From Hyphomicrobiales bacterium (lineage in GTDB: Bacteria; Pseudomonadota; Alphaproteobacteria; Rhizobiales; Rhizobiaceae), in assembly GCA_003577315.1 (NCBI GenBank), contig QEVK01000019.1:62001-126000 (forward strand): a stretch of 64,000 nucleotides of DNA. The letters are read 5' to 3'. A program made the translations under genes and the position numbers. Numbering within the stretch: position 1 is the first letter of the stretch; each line of letters opens with the position of its first letter. Positions 1-9,493 of the stretch are shown in pieces. The notes beneath the pieces were generated by a model. It was not told where the DNA came from and did not search any database. It saw only the letters and a program-made list of their open reading frames with translations.

Positions 1-2158
<2,158 letters not shown>

Positions 2159-2206
2159 ACGATTTCTCCCGGTTGAGCCCCTGCGACACGGTCTTGCGCC
2201 GTACGC

Positions 2207-2243
2207 TGACAAATCGTTGACAAATTGCGAATGAACTGTCAAC
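2207..2243. promoter_or_regulatory. Candidate operator between the oxoprolinase and TRAP genes
   Basis: The 165-nt divergent spacer holds TGACAAAT at 2207-2214 and again at 2218-2225, one helical turn (11 bp) apart. The second copy lies in GTTGACA (2216-2222), which pairs as a perfect inverted repeat with TGTCAAC (2237-2243). This is the arrangement expected for a dimeric repressor controlling both directions. The winged-helix protein encoded at 5314-5853 is the obvious candidate ligand. The pattern is seen; the function is inferred. Confidence 0.45.
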
Positions 2244-2323
2244 TTTCGATCCAGTGCCGCGTTTCGGCGCGGCGAAAAGACCGATCGCAACCGGCATCGC
2301 AACCAAAAGAGGGAAACAGGGAC

Positions 2324-3328
2324 ATGAAGCATCTCATCCGCGCCGGCCTCGCCGGGGTCGCCTTCGTCACGCTCGCGGCCGTGCCCGCCGTCTCGCCCAT
2401 CGTCTCGTCCGCCTGGGCCCAGACCGCCTGGGACATGCCCACGCCCTATGGCGACGGCATCTTCCACACCAAGAACATCCATCAGTTCGTCGAGGACGTG
2501 AAGGAAGCGACCGGCGGCAGCCTGACGATCACGGTCCATTCGGCCAACTCGCTGTTCGGCCATGCCGAGATCAAGGACGCGGTGCGCGACGGCTCGGTGC
2601 AGATCGGCGAGTTCCTGCTGTCGCGGCTGGCCAACGAGGATCCGATCTTCGCGCTCGATTCCATCCCCTTCCTCGCCTCCTCCTACGACGAGGCCGAGAA
2701 GCTGTGGGCGGCCTCGCGCGAGGCGGTCTCGGCCAAGCTCGCCGAGGAGGGGCTGACCGTGCTCTACGCCGTGCCGTGGCCGGGCCAGAGCCTCTACCTC
2801 AAGCAGGAGGTGACCGATCCGGCGCAGATGCAGGGCCTGAAGTTCCGCGCCTACAACGTCGCCACCGAGCGGCTGGCGACGCTGCTGGGCGCGACGCCGA
2901 CGCAGGTCGAGGAGACCGACATCCCGACCGCCTTCTCCACCGGCCGCGTCGAGGCGATGATCACCTCGCCGTCCACCGGCGCCAACGCCAAGGCGTGGGA
3001 CTTCGTCAGCCACTACATCGACACCCAGGCCTGGCTGCCCAAGAACATCATCGTCGTCAACACCGACGCCTTCGAGGCGCTCGGCGAGGACGAGCGCAAG
3101 GCGCTGATGGAGGCGGCGGCGGCGGCCGAGGCGCGCGGCCTCCAGATGTCGCGCGAGGAGACCGACGCCAAGATCGCCGAGCTGGAAGCCGGCGGCATGA
3201 AGGTGTCGAAGCCCTCCGAGGCGCTGGCGGCCAAGCTGCGCGAGGTCGGCCAGACCATGACCGCCGAGTGGGAAGCCTCCGCCGGCGAGGCCGGCAAGGC
3301 GGTCGTCGAGGCCTACCGCAACCAGTAA
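2324..3328 (+). CDS. TRAP transporter substrate-binding protein (DctP family)
   Basis: Periplasmic solute-binding subunit of a tripartite ATP-independent transporter. The ATG at 2324 follows a GAGGGAAA ribosome site and opens a signal peptide ([14 protein letters not shown]..., cleavage probably after SSAWA). The mature protein shows DctP features: LKFRAYN with the conserved arginine expected to pair with the substrate carboxylate, and the [16 protein letters not shown] segment. Its 334 residues are normal for the family. It heads an operon with the small and large membrane subunits, separated from them by a 151-nt spacer containing a hairpin, as is common where the binding protein is made in excess. 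The neighbouring 5-oxoprolinase suggests pyroglutamate as substrate; TRAP binding proteins for pyroglutamate are known from Bordetella (DctP6/DctP7). Confidence 0.92.
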   Translation: MKHLIRAGLAGVAFVTLAAVPAVSPIVSSAWAQTAWDMPTPYGDGIFHTKNIHQFVEDVKEATGGSLTITVHSANSLFGHAEIKDAVRDGSVQIGEFLLSRLANEDPIFALDSIPFLASSYDEAEKLWAASREAVSAKLAEEGLTVLYAVPWPGQSLYLKQEVTDPAQMQGLKFRAYNVATERLATLLGATPTQVEETDIPTAFSTGRVEAMITSPSTGANAKAWDFVSHYIDTQAWLPKNIIVVNTDAFEALGEDERKALMEAAAAAEARGLQMSREETDAKIAELEAGGMKVSKPSEALAAKLREVGQTMTAEWEASAGEAGKAVVEAYRNQ

Positions 3329-3356
3329 GGCGGCAGCGCGGGCGGGCCGGAGCGCC

Positions 3357-3376
3357 GCGCGTCCCTGGGGACGCGC
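3357..3376 (+). other. GC hairpin between the TRAP binding protein and membrane subunits
   Basis: A perfect 8-bp stem, GCGCGTCC then GGACGCGC with a 4-nt loop, lies 29 nt after the dctP stop. No T-run follows, so it is more likely an mRNA-stabilising or attenuating structure than a full terminator. This would let the binding protein be made in excess of the permease. The structure is seen; the role is inferred. Confidence 0.4.
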
Positions 3377-3479
3377 AGGCCGCGCCGCCGCCCTCGCGGA
3401 GCATCGGGCCGCGGAAGCCGGTCTGCGCCGTCCGGCCCGATGCCTGCCACCGCCCGCGCCGCCCCCGGGGACCGCTCAC

Positions 3480-4040
3480 ATGCGCAAGGCGCTCGATACG
3501 CTCTACGGTGCCGCCCTCGTCGGCGCCTGTCTTTCCATGATCGCGATCGCGGCGCTGGTGTTCGTCCAGATCCTCGGCCGCGTCGCCGACAGCCTCGCCG
3601 TGCTCGCGGGCATGCCGCGCTACGGCTTCATCGTCCCGTCGCTGGCCGAGATCGGCGGCTTCCTGTTCGTGGCCGCCTCGTTCCTCGCCCTGCCGTGGAC
3701 GCTGCGCGCGGCCGGCCATGTGCGGGTGACGCTGGCGCTGCGCACTTTCGGGCCGCGCGGCGACAGGGCGATGAGCGCGCTCGTCCTCCTCGCCGCGCTC
3801 GGGCTGACGGCGTTCGCGCTGTGGTCGGTCTGGCTGCTGACATACGCCTCCTTCCTGCGCGGGTCGGTCTCGGTCGGCATCATCGCCATCCCGCTGTGGA
3901 TACCGCAGGGGGTGATGACGGCGGGGCTGGCCATCTTCGCCATCGCGCTCGCCGACGAGCTGGCGGCGATCCTGCGCGGCGGCGACGCCGCCTTCCGGCT
4001 GGCCGAGAGCCAGCGCGAGGCGTCCGAGGGAGGCCACTGA
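3480..4040 (+). CDS. TRAP transporter small permease (DctQ family)
   Basis: The protein of 186 residues has about four hydrophobic segments: near residues 10-35 (ALVGACLSMIAIAALVFVQ), 55-75 (IGGFLFVAASFLALPW), 95-120 (ALVLLAALGLTAFALWSVWLL) and 135-160. The intervening TLRAAGHVRVTLALRTF stretch matches the conserved DctQ loop. DctQ is the inner-membrane accessory subunit that joins the binding protein to the large permease. Its stop codon shares one base with the start of the following dctM (TGATG), so the two are translationally coupled. The long DctP-DctQ spacer makes the start less certain, but the ATG at 3480 gives the expected length. Confidence 0.88.
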   Translation: MRKALDTLYGAALVGACLSMIAIAALVFVQILGRVADSLAVLAGMPRYGFIVPSLAEIGGFLFVAASFLALPWTLRAAGHVRVTLALRTFGPRGDRAMSALVLLAALGLTAFALWSVWLLTYASFLRGSVSVGIIAIPLWIPQGVMTAGLAIFAIALADELAAILRGGDAAFRLAESQREASEGGH

Positions 4041-5344
4041 TGGATATCGGGCTTCTGTCGCTGCTTCTCGTCGTCGTGCTGTTCGGCCTGCTGCTGGCGG
4101 GCCTGTGGGTCGGCTTCGCGCTGATGGCGGTCGGCCTCGTCGCCATGGAGGTCGCGACCTCGGCGCCGGTGGGCTCCGTCTTCGCCCGCCGCGTATGGGG
4201 CGCGATGAACGTGTGGGACCTCACCGCGCTGCCGATGTTCATCTGGATGGGCGAGATCCTGTTCCGCTCGCGCCTGTCCTCCGACATGTTCGAGGGGCTG
4301 GCGCCGTTCACGCGCCGGCTGCCGGGCCGGCTGCTGCACGTCAACGTCTTCGGCTGCGCGCTGTTCGCCTGCGTGTCGGGCTCCTCCGCCGCCACCACGG
4401 CCACGGTCGGGCGCATGTCGCTGCCGGAGCTGAAGCGGCGCGGCTACGACCCCAGGCTCGCCATCGGCACGCTGGCCGGCTCCGGCACCTTCGGCTTCCT
4501 CATCCCGCCCTCGATCATCATGATCGTCTACGGCGCGGCGACCGAGCAGTCGATCGCGCGGCTGTTCCTGGCCGGCGTCGGGCCCGGCATCCTGCTCGCC
4601 GTCCTGTTCTCGGCCTATGTGATCGTCTGGGCGCTCCTCAACCGCGACCGCATGCCGCCGCCCGAGCCCGTCCCGACCTGGGGCGAGCGGGGCCGGGCGC
4701 TGCTTCTTCTCATGCCCACCGTGCTGCTGATCGTCGCCGTCATCGGCTCGATCTATGCCGGCTTCGCCTCGCCCACCGAGGCCGCGGTGCTGGGCGTGGC
4801 CGGCGCGCTGGCGATCGCCTGGTTCTCGGGCGGCCTCGACCGCGCAAGCTTCGTCACCGCCCTGCGCGGGGCGGCGGTCACGAGCTGCATGATCGCCTTC
4901 ATCCTCATGGGCGCGGCCTTCCTCACCGTGGCCATGGGCTTCACCGGCATTCCGCGCATCCTGGCCGCCTGGATCGGCGAGCAGGGCTTCTCGCACTATG
5001 CGCTGCTGGCCGTGCTGCTCGTCTTCTTCATCGTCATCGGCTGCTTCCTCGACGGCATCTCCATCGTGGTGCTGACCACCTCGGTGATCCTGCCGATGGT
5101 GCTGGCCGCCGGCATCGATCCGATCTGGTTCGGCATCTTCCTGGTGCTGGTGGTCGAGATGAGCCAGATCACGCCGCCGGTGGGCTTCAACCTGTTCGTC
5201 ATCCAGTCGATAACGGGGCGCAACATCTTCGAGATCGCCTATTACGCGTTGCCGTTCTTCCTGCTTCTGGTATTGGCGACGGGCATCCTGACCGTTTTCC
5301 CGGAGATCGCGCTGTGGCTGCCAGGGACGATGATGAGCAACTGA
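4040..5344 (+). CDS. TRAP transporter large permease (DctM family)
   Basis: This 434-residue inner-membrane protein has the many hydrophobic segments expected of DctM, the channel that couples substrate entry to an ion gradient. Signature stretches include the VSGSSAATTATVGRMSLPEL region, SGTFGFLIPPSIIMIVYG, the SPTEAAVLG repeat element and MSQITPPVGFNLFVIQ near the C-terminus. The start overlaps the dctQ stop by one base. Its end overlaps the probable GTG start of the winged-helix regulator, so transporter and regulator look co-transcribed. Length and motifs are typical and nothing is broken. Confidence 0.93.
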   Translation: MDIGLLSLLLVVVLFGLLLAGLWVGFALMAVGLVAMEVATSAPVGSVFARRVWGAMNVWDLTALPMFIWMGEILFRSRLSSDMFEGLAPFTRRLPGRLLHVNVFGCALFACVSGSSAATTATVGRMSLPELKRRGYDPRLAIGTLAGSGTFGFLIPPSIIMIVYGAATEQSIARLFLAGVGPGILLAVLFSAYVIVWALLNRDRMPPPEPVPTWGERGRALLLLMPTVLLIVAVIGSIYAGFASPTEAAVLGVAGALAIAWFSGGLDRASFVTALRGAAVTSCMIAFILMGAAFLTVAMGFTGIPRILAAWIGEQGFSHYALLAVLLVFFIVIGCFLDGISIVVLTTSVILPMVLAAGIDPIWFGIFLVLVVEMSQITPPVGFNLFVIQSITGRNIFEIAYYALPFFLLLVLATGILTVFPEIALWLPGTMMSN

Positions 5345-5853
5345 CGGCCCCGGTCGGCCCGGTCGTCTCCTCGGCGCATCTGGCCAATTCCAGCCTGCCG
5401 GCGCTGTCGGAGATCGAGTTCGCGCTGACCATGGCCAACCACGCCTTCCAGCGCTGGACGGTGCGCTGCATGGCGGCGGCGGGCGGGCCGGCGATGTCGC
5501 CGCTGGAGGTGCTGATCGTGCATCTCGTCAACCATCGCGAGCGGCCCAAGACGCTCTCCGACATCTGCCTCGTGCTCAACATCGAGGACACGCATCTGGC
5601 CAGCTACGCCATCAAGAAGCTGGTCGAGCACGGCATGGTCAGGACCGGGCGCAGCGGCAAGGAAAAGACCATCGCCATCACTGAGGAAGGCGTCCGGCTG
5701 TGCCGGCGCTACGGCGAGGTGCGCGAGGCGCTGGTGGTGCAGGCCGCGCGCCAGCTCGGCCACGACCCGGCCGACCTGTCGCGCATCGCCGCCGTGCTGC
5801 GCGCGCTGTCGGGCGCCTACGACCAGGCCGCGCGGGCGGCGGCTTCCCTCTAG
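5314..5853 (+). CDS. Winged-helix (MarR-like) transcriptional regulator
   Basis: This protein of about 179 residues shows a winged-helix fold: the region SPLEVLIVHLVNHRERPKTLSD leads into a recognition helix around TLSDICLVLNIEDTHLASYAIKKLVEHGMV, then a wing with RTGRSGKEKTIAITEEG. I chose the GTG at 5314, inside the end of dctM, because homologous regulators usually carry the N-terminal VSSAHL...LPALSEIEFAL segment; an ATG at 5434 would drop it. The position at the end of a TRAP operon suggests it controls that operon and the divergent oxoprolinase, probably through the repeats at 2207-2243. It is a dual-function candidate (activator or repressor) with an unknown ligand. Confidence 0.78.
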   Translation: MAARDDDEQLTAPVGPVVSSAHLANSSLPALSEIEFALTMANHAFQRWTVRCMAAAGGPAMSPLEVLIVHLVNHRERPKTLSDICLVLNIEDTHLASYAIKKLVEHGMVRTGRSGKEKTIAITEEGVRLCRRYGEVREALVVQAARQLGHDPADLSRIAAVLRALSGAYDQAARAAASL

Positions 5854-5855
5854 CC

Positions 5856-6800
5856 GTGCCGGTCCTCGCCTTCCTCGCCCGCCACGGGCGGCTGGTGCTG
5901 GTGGCGGGCCTTGTCGCCGGGGCGGCGTCGCCGGGGCTGGCGCTGCTGTTCCGGCCGCTGATCGCGCCGCTGATCGTCGGGCTCCTGTTCCTCGCCGTGC
6001 TGCGGCTGGGCCCCGACGGGCTCATGGCCGGCATGCGCGGCCTGCACCGCGCGGCCGGGCTCGCCCTCGTGCTGCAACTCGCGCTGCCGCTCGCCGCCGC
6101 CGGGCTGCTGGCAGCGCTCGGCGTGCTCGCCCATCCGCTCGCCACCGGCGCCGTGCTGGTGCTGGCGGCAGCGCCGATCACCGGCAGCCCCAACATCACG
6201 CTGATGGCCGGCGGCGACCCGGCGCCGGCGCTGCGCCAGCTGGTCATCGGCACGGCGCTGCTGCCGGTCACGGTGGTGCCGGTGTTCATGGTCATGCCCG
6301 CCTTCGGCAGCCCGCAGGCGGTGGTGCGCGCCGCCTTCGAGCTCCTGGCGCTGATCGCGCTCGCCGGCGGCGCGGCCGTCGCCCTGCGCCGGTTCGGCAT
6401 CGTCGGGGCGAACGAGCGCTCCTGTCTCGCCATGGACGGGATCGCGGCGCTGCTGCTCGGCCTCGTCGTCATCGGGCTGATGTCGGCGATCGGCCCGGCC
6501 GTCGTCTCCGACCGGCCGGCCTTCCTCGCCGCGCTCGCCGCCGCCTTCGCGCTCAACATGCCGATCCAGCTCGCGGCCAGCGCGCTCGCCGCGCGCCGGC
6601 TGCCCTCGGCCGCGCCGGCGCTGGGCATCGTCGCCGGCAACCGCAACGCCGCGCTGTTCCTGAGCGTGCTGCCGGCGGCGACCATCGACGAGCTGCTGCT
6701 GTTCATCGGCTGCTTCCAGATCCCGATGTACCTGACGCCGTTCCTGCTTTCGGGCTGGTTCCGGCGGCTGGCGGGCGGAAACCGCGCCGCCGCCGGGTGA
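5856..6800 (+). CDS. Polytopic membrane protein, bile acid:sodium symporter (BASS)-like
   Basis: The 314-residue protein is almost entirely hydrophobic with about nine to ten predicted membrane segments. The stretch AAAPITGSPNITLMAGGDPAPALRQLVIGTALLPVTVVPVFMV resembles the discontinuous substrate/sodium-binding helix of the BASS fold, and GIVAGNRNAALFLSVLP resembles its second crossover helix. The start is a GTG two bases after the regulator's stop; no strong Shine-Dalgarno is visible, so expression may depend on coupling to the upstream gene. The substrate is unknown: it may be a further organic-acid transporter belonging to the oxoproline unit, or unrelated. The fold call is from motif appearance only. 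Confidence 0.65.
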   Translation: MPVLAFLARHGRLVLVAGLVAGAASPGLALLFRPLIAPLIVGLLFLAVLRLGPDGLMAGMRGLHRAAGLALVLQLALPLAAAGLLAALGVLAHPLATGAVLVLAAAPITGSPNITLMAGGDPAPALRQLVIGTALLPVTVVPVFMVMPAFGSPQAVVRAAFELLALIALAGGAAVALRRFGIVGANERSCLAMDGIAALLLGLVVIGLMSAIGPAVVSDRPAFLAALAAAFALNMPIQLAASALAARRLPSAAPALGIVAGNRNAALFLSVLPAATIDELLLFIGCFQIPMYLTPFLLSGWFRRLAGGNRAAAG

Positions 6801-6809
6801 GGCCAGGCC

Positions 6810-7184
6810 TCAGGCCGCCTGCACCCGCGGCCCGCGCGACGCGCAGCGCAGCGAGGCCATGGTGAAGACCGCCGCGGCGACCAGCACGCCCGGGACCAGC
6901 CCCAGAAGCACGGCGACGGCGACGTCGATGCCGGAGGCGAAGGCGCCGGTGTCGGTCAGCGTCCATGCCGGCATCAGCAGGGTGAAGACCGCCGTGGCGA
7001 CGGTGCCCATGATCGCGGCGGCCATCAGCGGCCGCTTCGCCGGCCGGCCGGCGCGGCGCAGGCGGCTCACGCCGAAGACGACGCCGCCGAGCAGGAGAAG
7101 GCCGGCCGCCAGCAGCAGCCACAGAAAGCCGCCCATGGCCTCGGACAGGATGAAGAAAAGGGTGACGGGATTGAAGTCGCTCAT
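6810..7184 (-). CDS. Small four-helix membrane protein of the sulfide locus (DUF5368-like)
   Basis: The 124-residue protein has four hydrophobic segments (about residues 18-40, 50-70, 80-105 and 108-118 by eye) and a basic loop RLRRAGRPAKRP after the first. I do not recognise a catalytic motif. It resembles the small membrane proteins named DUF5368 that accompany SQR genes in rhizobia, though this name is from memory and unverified. Its start codon lies 12 nt beyond the stop of the SQR-like gene, making it the last gene of a trxC-sqr-membrane protein operon. A membrane anchor or quinone-access partner for the exported flavoprotein would fit, as inference. Confidence 0.6.
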   Translation of the reverse strand: MSDFNPVTLFFILSEAMGGFLWLLLAAGLLLLGGVVFGVSRLRRAGRPAKRPLMAAAIMGTVATAVFTLLMPAWTLTDTGAFASGIDVAVAVLLGLVPGVLVAAAVFTMASLRCASRGPRVQAA

Positions 7185-7196
7185 GACGGTTTCTCC

Positions 7197-8501
7197 TCAG
7201 GCACGGCCGCGCAGCATGGCGCGATAGGCGCCCAGCAGGCCCTTTTCCTCGATCAGCCACGACACCCACAACTCCTTCAGCGGGTCGATGAAGGGGAAGG
7301 AGGGGATCAGCGTACCGTCGTAGTCGAACTCGATCAGCATCGCCTTGCCGTAGCCGGTGACCATCGGGCACGAGGTGTAGCCGTTGAACGTGGCCGAAGG
7401 CGTGCGGCCGGCGGTCTCGGCGATCAGGTTGTCGGCCACCACCGGCACCTGCCACTTGACGGAGGCCGCCGTCTTGCCGCGCGGCACGCCGGCGATGTCG
7501 CCGACGGAAAAGACGTTGGCATAGCGCGGATGGCGCAGCGTCGGCTTGTCGGCCTCGACCCAGCCGTCGGCGGCGAGGTTGCCCTCCTGCCACGGCAGCG
7601 GGCTCTGCCGCACCGCGTCTGGCGCGCGCATCGGCGGCACGACGTGGATGAAGTCGTAATCGAGCGTCACGTCGCCGGCCTCGGTCCTGTAGGTCGCCCG
7701 CCTCGCGCCCGGGTCGATCGCCTTCAGCACGTGGCCGTAATTGACGGCGACGCCGCGCGCGGCGAACATCTCCTTGACCTTGTCGTTGACCGGCGGCACC
7801 GCGAACACGGCCGGGCCGTGGGCGTTGTAGATCAGCTCGACCGCGCCGCGGCGGCCCTGGCGGCGGGCCTTGTCGTCGGCGATGAACGTGATCTTCAGCG
7901 GCGCGCCGGCGCATTTCATCTCGCCGGCCGGGCGGCCGAACAGGCCGGTGCCCCCCGTTTCGAGGAAACGGTCGATGGCTGCGGCCGAGGCGGCCGCCTC
8001 GTTCGGCCCGGCATAGATCGAGGCGATGCCCTCCTTGCCGATCAGCGAGGCGTCCATGCCCTCGATCGCCGTGTAGTCGAGCTTCAGGCCGGTGGCGACG
8101 ATCAGGAAGTCGTAGTCGATGCGCCGGCCCGAGGTGGTGACGACGGCGTTGGCGTCGGGGTCGAACTCGGCCACGGCCTCCTCGACCCAGTCGACGCCGC
8201 GCGGCATGTAGTCGGCGTTGCGCTCGGTGACGCGGGCGGGCGACCACAGGCCGGCGCCGACCAGCGTGAAGCCCGGCTGGAAATGATGCTCCTTCTTGGC
8301 GTCGATGATCGTGATCGTCGCACCGGGCATGCCGCGCGACAGCCGCGCCGCCATGGCGAGGCCGGCAGCGCCGGCGCCGGCGATGACGATGCGGGCGCGG
8401 GCGCCGGACGTCTGCGCGGCCGCCGGCGTCGCCGGCAGCACGGCCGGCAGGCCGGCAAGCAGCACCCCGCCGCCGGCAGCGAGAAATTCGCGTCTGTTCA
8501 T
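7197..8501 (-). CDS. sqr: Tat-exported sulfide:quinone oxidoreductase-like flavoprotein
   Basis: FAD-dependent oxidoreductase of the SQR/flavocytochrome c sulfide dehydrogenase family, which oxidises sulfide to sulfur or persulfide and passes electrons to quinone or cytochrome. The N-terminus (MNRREFLAAGG... ending ATPAAAQ) is a twin-arginine signal, implying the folded enzyme works in the periplasm. The FAD-binding GAGAAG lies at residues 42-47, a second nucleotide-site motif (ATGLKLDY) near 136-143, and the C-terminal FSVGDIAG near 331-338. Two cysteines at the family's redox positions are present: C197 (EMKCAGAP) and C378 (TSCPMVTGYG). At 434 residues the length is typical. It follows trxC and precedes a small membrane gene in one leftward operon controlled from the bigR promoter region. 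Exact SQR type is not settled. Confidence 0.85.
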   Translation of the reverse strand: MNRREFLAAGGGVLLAGLPAVLPATPAAAQTSGARARIVIAGAGAAGLAMAARLSRGMPGATITIIDAKKEHHFQPGFTLVGAGLWSPARVTERNADYMPRGVDWVEEAVAEFDPDANAVVTTSGRRIDYDFLIVATGLKLDYTAIEGMDASLIGKEGIASIYAGPNEAAASAAAIDRFLETGGTGLFGRPAGEMKCAGAPLKITFIADDKARRQGRRGAVELIYNAHGPAVFAVPPVNDKVKEMFAARGVAVNYGHVLKAIDPGARRATYRTEAGDVTLDYDFIHVVPPMRAPDAVRQSPLPWQEGNLAADGWVEADKPTLRHPRYANVFSVGDIAGVPRGKTAASVKWQVPVVADNLIAETAGRTPSATFNGYTSCPMVTGYGKAMLIEFDYDGTLIPSFPFIDPLKELWVSWLIEEKGLLGAYRAMLRGRA

Positions 8502-8533
8502 TGCGGTTCTCCTCCCCATCATGGTCTTTGCGT

Positions 8534-8980
8534 TTACGCCACGGCTTCGAGCCTTCCGCGCGCCCATGCCGCGATCTGGCTCGCCGCCATGGCGCCGGAC
8601 ACGCGGGCCACCTCGCGGCCGCCGGAAAACAGGATCATCGTGGGAATGCCGCGTATGCCGAGGCGCGCCGCCATCTCCGGCTCGGCGTCGGTGTTGAGCT
8701 TGACGAGCCGCACCGCCGGCTCCAGCTCGGCGGCCGCGGCCTCGAAGGCCGGCGCCATCATGCGGCAGGGGCCGCACCACGGCGCCCAGACGTCGACCAG
8801 CACCGGCACGTCGCCCTGCCTCACCTGCTTGTCGAGCATGGCCGAGTCGGCGTCGACCGGCTTGCCCGAGAACAGCGGCGCGCGGCAGCGGCCGCACAGC
8901 GCGGCTTCGGCCGGCCTGTCGGCGGGCACCCGGTTTATGCCCGCGCAATGCGGGCAGACGATCTGGCGGCTTGCGGACAT
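8534..8980 (-). CDS. trxC: Thioredoxin 2 (zinc-binding TrxC type)
   Basis: The thioredoxin domain carries the active site WAPWCGPCRMMAP and the cis-proline loop GIRGIPTMILF. An N-terminal zinc ribbon with two CxxC pairs (CPHC and CGRC) identifies the TrxC class rather than TrxA. The open frame extends to an ATG at 9001, but an AGGGAG ribosome site at 8991-8996 lies inside that extension, so translation must begin downstream, at 8986 or, with better spacing, 8980 (MSASRQIVCPHC). As first gene of the leftward trxC-sqr operon, and divergent from the BigR-type regulator, it probably reduces persulfides or disulfides formed during sulfide stress. Confidence 0.9.
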   Translation of the reverse strand: MSASRQIVCPHCAGINRVPADRPAEAALCGRCRAPLFSGKPVDADSAMLDKQVRQGDVPVLVDVWAPWCGPCRMMAPAFEAAAAELEPAVRLVKLNTDAEPEMAARLGIRGIPTMILFSGGREVARVSGAMAASQIAAWARGRLEAVA

Positions 8981-9050
8981 TTCCATCATACTCCCTGGCA
9001 TCGCGCTGCGTCGGCCGGGCTTGCGGCCTCGCGCCGCCGCCGCTTTCGTA

Positions 9051-9079
9051 TTGACTGTATATACGAACTAATGTAGATA
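9051..9079 (+). promoter_or_regulatory. Promoter of bigR overlapping a candidate BigR operator
   Basis: TTGACT (9051-9056), a 17-bp spacer and TAGATA (9074-9079) form a near-consensus sigma70-type promoter in an AT-rich island. The expected start lies about 7 nt downstream, essentially at the bigR ATG (9087), so the transcript should have no leader. The 13-bp TGACTGTATATAC at 9052-9064 recurs, inverted, at 10873-10885 near the DUF2892 gene, and is the best candidate for the repressor's recognition sequence. Confidence 0.6.
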
Positions 9080-9084
9080 CGCAA
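9056..9084 (-). promoter_or_regulatory. Promoter of the trxC-sqr operon, face to face with the bigR promoter
   Basis: On the minus strand TTGCGT (9084-9079), a 17-bp spacer and TATACA (9061-9056) form a second promoter occupying the same DNA as the bigR promoter. Its -10 element lies inside the shared TGACTGTATATAC motif. One bound repressor would shut both directions. The elements are seen; activity is inferred. Confidence 0.55.
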
Positions 9085-9086
9085 CT

Positions 9087-9407
9087 ATGAATATCGATAT
9101 GACGATCGACCCGAACGCCATGCGCGAAGCCGCCGACGAGGCAAGCGACCTTCTCAAGGCGCTGTCCAACCAGCACCGGCTCCTGATCCTGTGCCAGCTC
9201 ATCGAGGGGGAGAAGTCGGTCGGCCAGCTCGCCGGGTTCCTCGGCATCCGCGATTCGACCGTCTCGCAGCATCTGGCGCTGTTGCGCCGCGAGCGCATCA
9301 TCGCCGGCCGCCGCGACGGGCAGACGATCTGGTACCATATCGAAAGCGGTCCGGCGCGCGCGGTGATGGAGGTGCTCTACGGCGCCTATTGCTCGCCGCA
9401 GTGCTGA
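9087..9407 (+). CDS. bigR: ArsR-family persulfide-responsive repressor (BigR/SqrR type)
   Basis: A 106-residue winged-helix protein. The ArsR core runs LLKALSNQHRLLILCQLIEGEKSVGQL, then the recognition helix IRDSTVSQHLALLRRERII and wing GRRDGQTIWYHIES. Two cysteines, C36 in helix alpha2 (LILCQL) and C102 near the C-terminus (AYCSPQC), are 66 residues apart, the same separation as the redox pair that forms a polysulfide link in SqrR and BigR. This, rather than metal ligands, points to reactive sulfur sensing. It is divergent from trxC-sqr. The promoter sits immediately before the ATG with no Shine-Dalgarno, suggesting a leaderless message. It should repress itself, trxC-sqr and the DUF2892-RND genes (inference). 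Confidence 0.85.
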   Translation: MNIDMTIDPNAMREAADEASDLLKALSNQHRLLILCQLIEGEKSVGQLAGFLGIRDSTVSQHLALLRRERIIAGRRDGQTIWYHIESGPARAVMEVLYGAYCSPQC

Positions 9408-9493
9408 GGCGGACAGTCCCCCCGCACGCCAACCAGCCAGCCCCGAAGAAAAATCCCGGCCGCGCCGCGCGCCGGCCATCATGAGGCACAGAC

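Noticed and set aside
9001-9001. ATG at 9001 as the trxC start
   Set aside because: An AGGGAG ribosome-binding site lies downstream of it, inside the coding frame, pointing to a start at 8986 or 8980.
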